Notes: generated by a model from the letters alone, not told the origin. A stretch of DNA of 64,000 bases from Argyresthia goedartella (GCA_949825045.1 OX463818.1:28350906-28414905); one strand, 5' to 3'. Shown: positions 10,391 to 21,950, numbered from the stretch's first letter. Numbers and translations are program-made.

Positions 10391-10671
10391 AGACCCCTCC
10401 TTAATCCTGGTATACATAGTTTTAGAAGCAGAAGGATAATTTTATTTAAAAAAAAAACAATTACAAATTTAACCTTACTTTATTCTCTTGATTTATGATT
10501 ATAAAACTATTTGCAAACTAAAACAAAAATCCAGTAATAATCACATATTAAATTTACACAGCCATTAACAGCAAAATACAAAACAACGAACAATCGCACC
10601 AGCCAACTGCGTTGAGCACCGAACCCACATGCCAACGTCACCAAGCGCAGACGAGCAAATGGGAGCCCCAA
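10391..10671. repeat. 281-bp direct repeat, right copy
   Basis: Second copy of 9583-9863. It continues on its right into sequence absent from the left copy ('ccccagtttcacccatatt'), as expected if it holds the original downstream context. Confidence 0.8.
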
Positions 10672-11092
10672 CCCCAGTTTCACCCATATTTATAGGCACG
10701 GCGCCTCACACCGCCGCTGATGACTACACAAAAGCGTCATCTATCCTGACACGGCCAGTTCTGACAGGGGTCTATCCTCGGACGCATCATCTTCATCGAT
10801 GTGACGGATAGCGGAAGAGTCGTTGGCACCAACTTGCGAGAAAGGACCTGCCACAATTTTTTTTTTATTTTTTTTTCGTGACACGTACACAATTTCTGTC
10901 AAAACGTGGTGATAATTTGCTTCCTTGATTGGTATTCTTGGGGCCTAAACTGTATCCAAAGGATTCGTTTCAAATCACTACAGATTTAAAATTCAATTAA
11001 TAGGTACTTCCACCAGCATGATATATCAAGGGACAATCGAAGCTAGACAGTAAAAACCACAGAACAGTGCATCCAGTTCACTGTTATTGAAG
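10672..11092. other. Unassigned stretch upstream of the host gene
   Basis: Contains a GC-rich piece with 'cacggcgcctcacaccgccg', a poly-T tract at 10858-10876 and AT-rich sequence. A weak ATATAT lies about 70 bp before the candidate start codon. No gene seen. Confidence 0.4.
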
Positions 11093-11140
11093 ATGGTATG
11101 GAATTATGTGTTTACTGGGATTCTAGTACTTTTTGCTACG
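11093..11140 (+). CDS. Exon 1 (signal peptide)
   Basis: Sixteen codons, MVWNYVFTGILVLFAT, ending in phase 0 before gtaaac. The hydrophobic run continues into exon 2 across an 88-nt intron. Confidence 0.55.
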
Positions 11141-14100
11141 GTAAACACTGAATTAGTACCGTTATAACTACTCAATAAATGTATAATATTATACCACATA
11201 AGAAGTACTGTATTTATTTGTTTTGCAGATTTCATTCAGCGAGGGCTACGATGATGTCGAAACTTCTGATGGTTTAACGTCACAAAATCATTACGGTGAG
11301 GCAAACCTACAAATAATATAAATTCTAAAAATAATAAAACATACGTCGACACGAGTTACTCCTATAGGGAGTCAGAGGCAGAGAAGTACCCACGTTGGGT
11401 AGACTTTAAAAAGCTTTTTTTTTTCTTTTTTTGGTAGATAGCTAGGTCTTATGGGTAAACGATCCTAGTGTTGCCGCCTTCGGAACTCAATTGTTTTCCA
11501 GATATTTTATTTTTTATTTATAGTTACAAAAAGTCAAAGTAAAAATGTCTTTATTACAGGAGATATTTCATTATATTATATACAGTGATAAAGATACTCA
11601 TACTTACTAAACGTATTTTTGGCCTCTTCTGTACGTTGGTCCACTGTAAAAGAAGAAGGGCGATGAAAGTCCCACACATTGATTTTAAGGTCTTTTTTAA
11701 AAAATGATTGTATTTAACTATTACAAATATTACAATATAAATTAATAATAATCTTGAATATTGAAATTTTGTCAGTCGTTTCGTCATCACTCAAAATACT
11801 TGCATTTCGGAGGTTTTTATCCGTATAAGTTATAGGTTAGGTTTGTACTTAGAAGAAGCAAAACCGGAGCGCAGCCGAGAGAAGCCTAAGCAATAGTACC
11901 GTTTTTCTATGTCGTCTCTAAATATACTTATTTATAATGCGCAGAAAAATCAGCAAAATCATCTGAAACCGTACGCTTTCTGTACTTAGTCATTCCCCCA
12001 AGTTAATCCATTAATAGTAAATCTATCACATTTCGTATTATTAAAATCTCGTAAAAAAAGAGTTTAAAATATGGTGGGAATATAATATTTTTTATAGAGT
12101 AGGGGCTGTTTACAAGTAGTACAGAATTACAGGGTGTCCGGTTATTTACGATAAAACTAAAGCTGCGTATACAGGGTGTAACAGAAAAGTGTAGTCATAT
12201 CTTAGTGAAGTCATCCTGAATCACATTCCCTATGAATCCAAATCATGTTTATTTTTAAACATTTCCATACATTTTGGGCTGTGCGGTAGATGGATTACTA
12301 TTATTTACTTTGAATAAGTAAGATAGTCTGATGAAATTTGTTTCGTGCTAAAAGTGGTTGTAATGGCTGTGTGAGCTGTAAACTTTGTGAACGACACAGG
12401 GAATTTGCGTTTTTTTAATTTCCTGCCCCCTCACAACTTTGACCCCTTGAAGTTTATCGGAGAAACAAGTGGAACTATAATATAAAACAAAACCGACTGC
12501 ATTTTCATTTAATACCACATACAAACTCATGTATAAAAGTTGCCGCAACAATTACTTTGTGACACCATTTCTCCACCATTTTGGAAAATTTCCAAAAACT
12601 GAATTGGCAAAAAAAGCATATAATTATCGTGCCTTCTCACAAAGTTACACGTGAATCCGGACATCCGGACAGAAATACGAAATAATTTTTGCCCAAGCTG
12701 AAACGGTGACGCTTCGTCAGCGCTACACGCTCGTTAGCCCAAATATTTCTACTACACCCTGTAATAAAATCATGCTCAATCAGGACAGCTAACGTAGATT
12801 GCCCTAAAGTGCAGGTATTATGTAGATGTGTGATTCTGTTTCTTACTGTAAAAACAATCAAATGCATTTTACTTCAGATTACGTCGGTGCCAATGATGTT
12901 CTGCAATTCATGCGCCAAAGCCTAGGAATTAGGCGTCAAATCAATGAAGACATGCCTGACGTGCCGTTAACGTTGCCGGGCGTTAACAGTGCTCCGACGG
13001 ACGTTAACCTGCCGTTGAGTGATACCGAAAATGGTAAATGAAATTCATTATCAGCTCAGCATGCGTTTACCCATTGCTGGATATCTCTTGCACATCTCTA
13101 TAGGGCCACCCAAGCATATGTTATAATGAGGCGGACCATAATAGCACTATACACGATGTAACATGAAATAAACATTTACATACAGGCACTTACATTGCTT
13201 CTGGCCCCACCTTAGGATACCCTTTGTTGTGGGAACCAGAAAGGACAGTAACAGAAAGGTGTAGTCATATTTTAAAAGTGGTTGTTAGGGAGATCGTTCT
13301 GAACAATTTTTATTATGACACGGATTTGTTCAGAACAACTTTATTTTTTAGTTTTTCATTCCTCGTGAAGTGAAAAGTAGTGTTGCTCTGATCAAATCAC
13401 TTTCAAAAAGAAAGTTGCTCAGAATGACGTCACACCTTTCTGTTAAAGCTAGTATAATCGCCCAATTAAGATTATTTTATAGGCCCAATGTGTTTTTAAA
13501 ATATTATTTACATTTTATTTACTCAATACAGTAACATTTTCTTTCAAAAACCATTTTGCGACTGAAAAGTTTATACTATTGTTATATTAACGTTTTCATT
13601 GAGACCATTTGATAAGATTTTCGTATAGTTCGTTTGCGATAACGTTTAATAAACTTTTTTATAAGATTTTTGGATGTACTACTACTATACGACGATACGA
13701 AATATATTTTCAATAACCACTATTAAACCACTGTTTAAACCACTGATTAAAACACAGGGAAAAATCCCAACTTCTATCTGTCTGTCCTTCTGTCATTACC
13801 TCAGTAACTGTTAAAAGTATCATGATGAAATTAATATCAATTGCTTGATTCTGTAGTCTCCTATTTTTTGTGTAGAAGACAACTACGTCACAATTTTGCT
13901 GAATTTGCGTTATGCTCGTAAAAGAATCTAAATCTGTACGTTACTTCCGGTTACTTACTAGAATCATGAAATTGGGCAAGAAGGTTACAGGAAAAATAAT
14001 GAGAAATGTATGATTTTAATAAGGGGTTATTGGGTTTATTGGGGGGCCAAGCTCTCCACACGCTTGAAATTATGATGGCATGTAGAGGCTCGCCGAGCGT

Positions 14101-17100
14101 GCGGACGCGCCATTACAGGAAAATTATGAGAAATGTATGGTTTACATAGGTGGGCACAATTGGTGGAAAATCATCATGAAAAAATATTAAGTATTCCAAA
14201 CTGTATCGTGACAAGTCTTATGAAAGGGCTTATTGCGAGGATCTCAAATATAAAATTTTAAAAAACTGACATCTTAGTAAACAAATATTTAAGAAAATAC
14301 CCAAAAATACCATTTCCCTCTGCCCTTGTCTCAGAAACTACTGACCTTGTTTTTTTTTAAGAATTATGTAATATAGGTCTTTAGTTCAATATTACAGGGA
14401 AAATATTGAAAAATGTATAGTTTAAATAGGCAAAATTTCTTTCAATACCGCATACAAACTTGTAAATGCCTTGTAAATAATAACTTTGTAAACAAGATTT
14501 TGCAATCTCAACACATAGGAAAATTAAATATACTTAATAACCACGCAAAAAACTCAAATACCATTGTGCGGCGGTACGGAACCCTTCGTGCGCAAGTCCG
14601 ATTCGCACTTGGTTTTTAATCGATTAATTTTCCCAATTTATCAATTTCCTTACTTTATGGGGATTTCTGTTAGCTTTTCAAATACTTTTTAAAGCTGCGC
14701 GAAAGAAAATAAAATCATGTTTAAAATTCAAAATCAAAACGTGATTGAAACAGATACATAACGCGATATGGGCTGGGCCATGATGATACCCGCTCAAGTA
14801 TACACGTTAAAGCAATACAGCCCTGGGAAATATACACTATGTGATAATGGTAATACACGTGTTCATCGTCCTGTATGCTTATAATATGGACTGGGCTATG
14901 CGTATGGCATGACAATAAAATAAAATTGATGATTTCAGGAATTTTTGGTCATAGATTATTATTTGGTCAAAGATGATGCAATCAAGAATATGGAATATGT
15001 ATTACCTGAAATTCTCAGTAGAAAAAATCTTACGATTTCACGTTTATCCCAGCTTCAAGAATATTCTCGATTTAAGAACGCATCATTATAAATATCGTGA
15101 CATAACATGATGATCTCAATGCGGACGTACGAGACGCCCATACTAAAAACCTACTTTACACACAAAAGCGATATCACACTTTCCGCCACGAAACATGAAC
15201 ATTATAAAATATTTATAGATTTTCTTTGCTGAAAGTTTAGTTCTCTCAAAATATTACCATAGTACAGCCCAAATATGTCTTACTGCAGTAAATAATAGAA
15301 ACGCTCTAAAAAAAATGGCTTTTAATTTCTTAACACTTTCATTTCACGTTGCTAAGGAATTTTGACAAATAAAGAGTCATTCAGCGATATATAAACATGT
15401 GTACCGGTTAGGAACTAAAAAATAGTTTCTTACAAGAAAACATAAGGACCAAAAAATATTTAAAAAAAAACGGCCAAGTGCGAGTCTGAATCGCGCACCG
15501 AGGGTTATGAACAAATCACGTTTTTTTGTTATGGAAGTACAAATTTACTTTATAATTAAGTTAATTTTTCCTTTATTTTTGCTATAAGACTTTTTGTCAA
15601 ATTTCATGATTCTAGGTAAACGGGAAACACCGTGTAGGTTTTGATTGTACCCTTACGACTATCAAGTAAAGTATTTAAAGGAATTTAGGGGCTAAGGGGG
15701 CCGTATCTTTTATTGCGCCGAATGAAATTTAATTTTCAAAATAGCACAGCAAAGTGATATTTAAAGAAATAAATTATGACTCTTTTCAAGAGCCTATTCT
15801 ATTCTTTACTGTAATTATACAAATTAAGTCGGTTTTGTAGTAATTTTTAGAGAAAACTAAACTTTCAGCAAAGAAATACTATTAATATATTTAAAAAATG
15901 TAGTACGTGGCATAGTGTACGGAAACTAACGCCTTTCTGTGTGCAATAGTAAGTCTTTAAAACTGTAAAATACCACGCTTTAGGATTCTTTGGATTATTT
16001 CGGGGTCGCGGGGCGGTGACGCTTATATGAGGGGGAAACATACATTTTAACTTCACTTTATAATAATAATAATAATAATACCTTGGACACTATTTACACA
16101 CATTGATCTAGCCCCAAACTAGGAAACCCTTTATCTTAGATACTAGACAACGATACACATACTTATATAGATAAATATTATACTTAGATAGATAGGTAGA
16201 TGGATAAACAACCATGACTAGGATACAAACGTCCGTTCTCATCAAACAAATATTCGCCCCCATCGGGACTCGAACCCAGGACCCTTGGCTTCGTAGGCAG
16301 GGTCACTGCCGACTCGGCCATTCGGGTCGTCGTCGTTATACCCAACATTTCCCAATAAATAAAGGAACTGCATTTGATATACCAAGTTTTTTTGCTAAAA
16401 TTTTTGTATTATTAGTTATTGCTGTATTTTTCATTTGACGCCATATTTTTTACATATACGAGTAGCCTCACTCCTAAATTTTTTCAGTTATAAAATATAA
16501 TTCTATAGTTAGTCAGACCTAAAGATTTCACATGTTCATATCATCATAACTTTGCATCATTATATCATGTTTTTTTTCAGGTTCACCGGCGTTAGGCGGC
16601 GACCAGACATACATTTTACCTAGTAAGTAGTATTTGCGTTATATATTTGATTGATAATGGACATTTTATGTCGGTGGTCCTTGTTATTTTGACAATCACT
16701 TAGCTACGCAAAGAAGGTTTCGTTTTTTGTTTTTTTTTGCTTACATCTCGAACACGATGGGCCATAGGAAATTTTATTAAATGTCGTATGTCGCATCGAT
16801 TTTTCGATAAAATTCTCTATTTTTATATTTTATAAACTTTTTCCTATACTTAATCGTTGTCTAGGATATTTCGACGTTACCATCCACAAGAATTCGTTTC
16901 CTAAACATTACTAACCCGTTGATTGACTTTGGGTTCTCTGGCTACCCAAAAGGCCTTTGTAGGTTTTGAATTATATTACCATGGCATAAAGTTCAAAATT
17001 TCGACCCGTTAAAATGTCAAAGTTAATCATGCTGCTATTGATATATTCGAAACACCCAGTGAAATTCCGAAGGCGACAAAACTAACTAACCAACACAATA

Positions 17101-20100
17101 AAGAACATCGGTGATAGGCCATACATATTTTTATCTGAAGCGAATTTGTAACGTCTAGTTATGACAATTGTCCTAAAGATTGAATTATTTTTCATAATAA
17201 TGTCGATCCTGTAAGAATATATGATACAACCATATAAGTATAGCAAGGAAGCGAGATTAGGAATACGTCATCATGGTTGTCAAACTTTTAAGTTCATAAT
17301 TTTAATATTTAATCTTATTATTTCTACGTTTATTCTCCGGAATCTTACTATTAGGGCCATTCGTCCGCGCACTATAAATGTGGTACAAACAAACAAACAA
17401 AAATGTCAAGTAACATGGGAAAGGCTGCACCAAGTTTTGGTTCTGTGACCGCTCTTTCTCGCTTAGGGTAAGGTGGGGTGAGACAGAGAGACGTGAAAGC
17501 TCACTCACTGACAATGAAACGTACCACAGAGTGCCACGTTATCGAGAAAACTGGAAGTAGGTAATGATCGAATAATATGTGTTTCTTATGTTGCCATTTT
17601 TTTCTCCATTAAATTGCCAAGATACATTTATGTTAACTTACAGGCACATACATTGCTTCTGGCCCCATACTATGATACCCTGTGTCGTTGGAACCAGAAA
17701 CTGCGACGTCACACACATATATACATCCAAGACCTGGGATTTTTTTTTCTTTTTTGGGAGAGGTCCCGGGTTCGATCCCCGGCTGGGGGGTAACCCCAGC
17801 CGGGGATCGAACCCGGGACCTCTCACATGGTAGGCAGAGCCACAACCGCTGCACCACAGAGGTCGTCAATACCAAAGATACCTGCTTGACTTCAATTTAG
17901 GTACCTTCTTCAACTAAATATAAAAACTTACCTAATTGTAGATGCTTAGTAAATAATTAGGTACCTAATGTTAACACTTGCTACTAATTCTAGATAGATA
18001 GATATTCACCTTAACTGAGAAAAGTGGGTGTGCTGTTCATACATATTTATTTATTTATTCTAAGTATTTATATATATAAATTTTTATTACTTCATATATG
18101 GTCCTGACATATATCTATTGGAATCATGTTTATAAAATTTATCGCTACACATAATTATCTAAATTTTGTTGCTTATCTTAACATAATAAGAAATCATGTT
18201 TATGACAATTAACAATCCTGTCAATCAATAAACTGGGGCCCAGTAGTAATTGGTAATTTTAACTACGTTTTTGATTATCACCTTTTTTATCTACCGTAAC
18301 TAAAACTACAACCACAAGCCAAGGAGTTATATAGGTAATAATATTAATACCATGGACACTATTTACACACATTGATCCAGCGCCAAACTTGGATTATCTG
18401 TATCTTGGGTACCAGACAACGATACCCATATTTATATAGATAAATATTATACTTAGATAGATAAACAACCATGACTAGGGTATAAACATCCATTATCATC
18501 AAACAAATATTTGGTTTGGTCTGGTCTCAACTTGCCTGTCATTTGTAAGTGAGAATTCGGTACCATTGGTTTTTTCCAGCGTTAAACAATAAATTATTAA
18601 CTGTGAACCAATTGAAGTTTAAAGAAAATACTACATTAAAATCATCAAAATCTTATTTTTGTCTTTAAATTTTGAAGACCAGTGAAGTTTGACGGCCTCT
18701 GTGGCGCAGCGGTTGTGGCTCTGCCTACCATGCGAGAGGTCGCGGGTTCGATCCTCGGCTGGGGGTAATGAAAAAAAAAACATTCCCCAGGTCTTGGATG
18801 TTTATATGTGTGTGACGTCGCTGTTTCTGGTTAGCACGACACAGGGTATCCTAGTGTGGGGCCAGAAGCAATGTATGTGCCTGTATGTAAATGTTTATGT
18901 TATGTTTATGTTTATCATCAGCAAAGAATACTATGCCAGTCAATTTCTCCACCATGAAAGGCAGATCATTAATATATACCAGGAATAAGCGTGCTACCCG
19001 ATCCATCAGGTTTAACGTCGTTGACCTTTTGAATTATATTGCTTAAATATGACCTTAGTATATCCAACGCTTTATTTTTAAGTCCTTAATTATTTAATTT
19101 CAATAGAACCGTATCATGATCAACCCAATAAAATGCCTTTGGCAGATCGCAAAAAACTCCGATAGCATCCTGTGCGGCCTCCCATGCAGAATAAATATGA
19201 GATTTTAGGGTTATATATCCGTATTCGATTTACCCCTAGTGAAACCGAATTGTTTGGCGACAATTTTTTGCATCATTACATCACAGTAAAAATCTCTTAA
19301 GTTAGTCCATCGGTGTAAGTGGCAACTGGATTATGACGTTGCCTGAATTTTGACAGGTCTGATTGTTATACCTGTGTGGTTGTATCCTGCTTGAGGTCAT
19401 TATAAAACTTATTGATTTACATTTATTTTGACGTTATATCTATTTTCATATTGGTACATAAATTGTTCGTATCTTTAATTTAGTTCTGAGTTAAGTCTAA
19501 TTTTCAACTATCCTAAATTACCGAATGACAGACTTGAAATTTTTATTTAAAATCTTAGCGTAATCTGCCTCATATTAGTGAATTGAACCATTCAGTCACA
19601 CTTTGTGTCGGGTACGTTCCAAATTTGGCTTACTGATCAATAAACCCACAGAACACCCAATACATTAACAAACCGTGCGTATCGTGAGCATGCCGGTTGT
19701 GGAAACTAAACCCATGCATCTAAAATCGGATCAGGGACGTTTGACTAGTTAAGAAAATATTGAAAAAAGCTATTAAATTTCCATTTATTTTGAAAAACTG
19801 GCCTGAAATGTCTTTCTAACTGATATTAAAAAAAGACGTTGGTGGTTATCATATACGCTTTGAAAATATGTATTAAATAAAAATTCGCCGATGTTCTTTG
19901 CTCAAAATTCGTCAAGCCATGTCTGGTTCTATTTGCAAACTTCTTTTTTATGTGATGTAAACTGAAGTAAGTTAACGCCTTTGGAATAGGTCTGACAGTA
20001 TTTTTGTTTTAGTGCCTCTCCTCACACACCTTACTCCAAAAGGTGCGGATGGTAAAATAGTTTATGAGTAAGTGTGAATCACTTATAGTATATATAATAT

Positions 20101-21936
20101 ATTATATGAACACCGATTTTAAAACATTAATAATATTAAAAAAACAGACTGTGGTATACCAAAAAGCATAAAATAAGCAGATACGACTTGACGTAATTAT
20201 TGAGATTCTAAGTCTAATCTGCTTGTTTTATGCTTTTTGGTGTACCGCAGATGGATTTTATTTTTTGCGTTTTATGGGTTTTTTATGACGTCATTGATTT
20301 CCTTCTTTTAAGTGAAAACATACGTCAAATCTACAAATCCTTATTTTCAAACAAATGTTTATTATTTTAAGTTTGTGTGCAAGATCAGCCTGTCGATTAA
20401 ATAAAATCCGATCACTTCACTTCACCTTCACTTCGCTTCATCTCATACTTTATCTGTCAAAATTTAGTTCAACTAGCTGCCACACACGCAAGTGCAGCGT
20501 AAGTATATATACGAAGTGAAGTGAAGTGAGGGTGAAGTGAAGTGGTGGTTTTTATAGAATCGACAGGCAGAAAATATTTACTTACTCGCCGTTTAAAGCC
20601 CTTTTGATACCTCACTAGCGCCATCAAGACGAATGATATGGCGCATCATCATTTATCAAAATCGGTTTGAGCCGTTGAGTAATTAAGAGGGGACACAGAA
20701 GCAGTCATACATACATACATACACGTCAAAATCATACCCCTTCTTTTCCGTCTCGCTGCAGTTGGTTAAAATCCAGTCAAGTGCTAGTCGGATGCGCTAG
20801 CAATAAGTTCCATTACGGTTTGAGATCCTGCCCGCTGGAGAAAAACTCTGGCAGCAAGAGAGATGGACAGTGGAGGCTTAGAAATAGGGTACCCTCGACA
20901 CCCTTGGGGCACGGAACCTTAGATTGAAGTTTGTAGCCGCTAGATGGCATTAGTGGGGAGAATATCAGCAAACCTAACGCCATCTTGTGGCGTTGCTTAA
21001 AGCGTGGGCGCAACTTTCAAACTCACTTTATAGCGTGCTGCACCCGAAGGGATCCAAACGGCACCGTGTTACTAAGCCTACTCTGTCCGTTCGTCTTTAC
21101 GTCTGTCTGTCGGCGGGCTGTATCTCATGAACCGTAATAGCTCCAGTTTTTTATTTTTATAGAATGTGTATTTCTGTTGCCGCTACAGCAACAAATAATT
21201 AACTACACGCTATTAAAAATAAATCAAAGGACACTGTTGTGAGTTTTTTGTTTCGGAACCCTTCGTTTGCAAATTCGACTCGGACTTGGCCAGTATTTTT
21301 TTGACATGATAATGTCTTATAAATTGATCAACGCCAGCTGCACGCATGAAAAAGCAAGACTCATTGTCACGTTCCTGAGCTGAGCGTGCAATCTAGAGCG
21401 CGGAACAAGCGATAGAGAGGCACGATCGGCCTAAGCGTTCACCTTATGACGTTAACACGCGTCCGTTAACCGACTTTGCAGACAACCAAATTTTTTTTAT
21501 TAAGTATAAAGCTACAGGAAGGCTGGCTTTAACATCGTGATACAACCTTAACAAATATGTTACACATAGTCTTCAGAATAAATGTCAAATCCTGTATATT
21601 TTGGTCTTTCAATGAGTGTTGAACAGGAGTTTGTTTTTTATGGTAAGACACAAAATTTCCAAGCCCACAGAAACAGCTTATAAACGCATTTGCGTATTGC
21701 ATAAATTGTTCATTGGTTTGCAGTTAAAGTAAAAAAAGCATGATAAAGATGGATGTCTGAAGGGGAACACATGCGATGGAAGATAAATAAGCTGCTAACC
21801 AGTAAGTTCAACACCAGTATGTACCTCTTTCAGATGAAATAAAATAAATATGTGTCCTGAAACCTATGTATTTATTTTTACGTGTCATTAAAAAAAAATG
21901 TGTTTTCCAGCAGGGGCCCCCAATTTTGCTAAATGA
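11093..21936 (+). CDS. Candidate host gene: small secreted acidic protein, six exons
   Basis: Inferred join: 11093-11140, 11229-11295, 12878-13033, 16581-16622, 20013-20051, 21911-21936. This gives about 125 residues. All introns are GT-AG with good pyrimidine tracts. After the first, every junction is phase 1 and the reading frame stays open. Exon 1 plus the start of exon 2 form a signal-peptide-like stretch (MVWNYVFTGILVLFATISFS), and the ATG has A at -3 and G at +4. The mature part is acidic, rich in Asn/Pro/Asp, and has no cysteine. It contains QFMRQSLGIRRQ with a dibasic RR and ends GAGAPNFAK. I do not recognise the family; a secreted precursor is inference. Introns are filled with SINEs and MITEs. 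Exons 1-3 are the best supported. An RTE LINE tail lies about 15 bp past the stop. Confidence 0.5.
11229..11295 (+). CDS. Exon 2
   Basis: Starts after tttgttttgcag and ends G|gtgagg. It encodes ISFSEGYDDVETSDGLTSQN followed by HY and the first base of the next codon. Confidence 0.55.
12172..12761. mobile_element. MITE in host-gene intron 2 (590 bp)
   Basis: It is bounded by CAGGGTGTA on the left and TACACCCTG on the right, with TA outside both (12170-12171 and 12762-12763). This fits a Tc1/mariner-like non-autonomous element. No ORF of interest. Confidence 0.5.
12878..13033 (+). CDS. Exon 3
   Basis: Starts after ttttacttcag and ends G|gtaaat. It is the longest exon (52 codons counting the split one) and encodes DYVGANDVLQFMRQSLGIRR, then a Pro/Asn/Asp-rich stretch with LTLPGVNSAPTDVNLPL. 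Confidence 0.55.
13176..13248 (-). mobile_element. SINE B 3' part, truncated
   Basis: 'caggcacttacattgcttctggcccca' and following match the reverse of the SINE B body at 18840-18895. The tRNA-like head is missing; the next MITE begins where it stops. Confidence 0.65.
13249..13445. mobile_element. MITE in host-gene intron 3 (197 bp)
   Basis: Terminal inverted repeats TAACAGAAAGGTG (13249-13261) and its exact reverse complement (13433-13445). The interior shares 'gttgctctgatcaaatca' with the MITE inside the P-like element. Confidence 0.65.
13446..14550. other. Host-gene intron 3, AT-rich, no gene
   Basis: Low-complexity AT-rich sequence with a 'tctgtctgtccttctgtcattacc' stretch typical of a dispersed repeat. 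Nothing coding is supported. Confidence 0.4.
14565..14620 (-). repeat. Dispersed 'gccaagtgcgagtc' repeat fragment
   Basis: 'gcggtacggaacccttcgtgcgcaagtccg...cgcacttgg' is the reverse-complement form of the repeat seen at 15470 and near 21250. I recognise it as a common lepidopteran interspersed repeat. Confidence 0.55.
14721..15460. other. Host-gene intron 3, no gene recognised
   Basis: Contains 'gggctgggccatgatgatacc' and a related inverted 'atggactgggctatgcgtatggcat' (about 14768-14910), suggesting an inverted-repeat fragment. No coding signal. Confidence 0.35.
15470..15660 (+). repeat. Dispersed 'gccaagtgcgagtc' repeat
   Basis: Begins 'cggccaagtgcgagtctgaatcgcgcaccgagggtt' and continues into AT-rich sequence. 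Same family as 14565-14620 and 20755-21302. Confidence 0.55.
16061..16333 (-). mobile_element. SINE A, full length
   Basis: On the minus strand it has a tRNA-like head with an A box (TGGCCGAGTCGG) and a B box (GGTTCGAGTCC), a middle domain and an (ATT)n tail (16061-16080 on plus as taataat). RNA polymerase III promoters of this kind drive SINE transcription; mobility would rely on a LINE. Confidence 0.8.
16581..16622 (+). CDS. Exon 4
   Basis: Starts after tgtttttttttcag and ends A|gtaagt, a consensus donor. It encodes GSPALGGDQTYILP in frame with exon 3. Confidence 0.5.
17628..17867 (-). mobile_element. SINE B with internal head palindrome
   Basis: The tRNA-like head (minus strand, boxes TGGTGCAGCGG and GGTTCGATCCCC) and body match the plus copy at 18691. 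Between head and body lies an extra inverted copy of the head segment (see 17758-17824). Confidence 0.75.
17758..17824. repeat. Perfect 31-bp palindrome of the SINE head
   Basis: Arms 17758-17788 and 17794-17824 are exact reverse complements around the loop ggtaa. The sequence is the B-box part of the tRNA-like head (gggttcgatccccggctggg). Confidence 0.9.
18335..18512 (-). mobile_element. SINE A, 5'-truncated
   Basis: Matches the body and tail of 16061-16333 ('ggacactatttacacacattgatcc', 'gatagataaacaaccatgactagg') but stops before the tRNA-like head. Confidence 0.75.
18691..18912 (+). mobile_element. SINE B, full length
   Basis: The head begins gacggcctctgtggcgcagc, has B box GGTTCGATCCTCG, then an A-rich linker. 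The body has 'cagggtatcctagtgtgggg', and the tail is of atgttt repeats. Confidence 0.8.
18905..19240 (-). pseudogene. Jockey-type LINE RT fragment
   Basis: On the minus strand, AIGVFCDLPKAFYWVDHD is followed by VNDVKPDGSGS, then YINDLPFMVEKLTGIVFFAD with the catalytic FADD. It is related to the plus-strand fragment at 9246-9620. Several frames are needed to read it, so it is a relic. It lies in intron 4 of the candidate host gene, directly beside the SINE B tail. Confidence 0.65.
20013..20051 (+). CDS. Exon 5
   Basis: Starts after tttttgttttag and ends G|gtaaaa. It encodes MPLLTHLTPKGAD. It is short, so chance splice signals cannot be excluded. Confidence 0.4.
20149..20250 (+). other. Intronic hairpin, 34-nt stem with G-U wobbles only
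   Basis: Arms 20149-20182 and 20217-20250 pair along their full length. The three deviations are all G-U if the plus strand is transcribed. The loop is 34 nt. It lies in intron 5 of the candidate host gene. It could be a MITE remnant or a pre-miRNA-like structure. Confidence 0.6.
20386..20570. mobile_element. MITE with GAAGTG-rich inverted arms (185 bp)
   Basis: Ends CAGCCTGTCGATT (left) and the reverse of CTGCCTGTCGATT (right). Both arms carry 'cacttcacttcacc' motifs in opposite orientation. No ORF. Confidence 0.6.
20755..21302 (-). repeat. Dispersed 'gccaagtgcgagtc' repeat, longer copy
   Basis: Contains 'tctgtccgttcgtctttacgtctgtctgtcgg' and ends 'cggaacccttcgtttgcaaattcgactcggacttggcc', the layout of this repeat family in reverse orientation. 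Boundaries are approximate. Confidence 0.45.
21911..21936 (+). CDS. Exon 6 (last)
   Basis: Starts after gtgttttccag and encodes AGAPNFAK then TGA. No canonical AATAAA follows before the RTE tail, so the true 3' end may have been altered by that insertion. Confidence 0.35.
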
Positions 21937-21950
21937 AATCATAAAAAAAT

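Noticed and set aside
9583..10671. Direct repeats as LTRs of an LTR retrotransposon
   Set aside because: The DNA between them is a minus-strand LINE C-terminus with no gag or pol, primer site or TG/CA ends, and the left repeat begins inside RT codons.
16255..16333. Genuine tRNA gene
   Set aside because: Only A- and B-box-like motifs in a SINE head; the same head recurs at 36655 with a SINE body attached. Also applies to the heads at 17795-17867 and 18691-18760.
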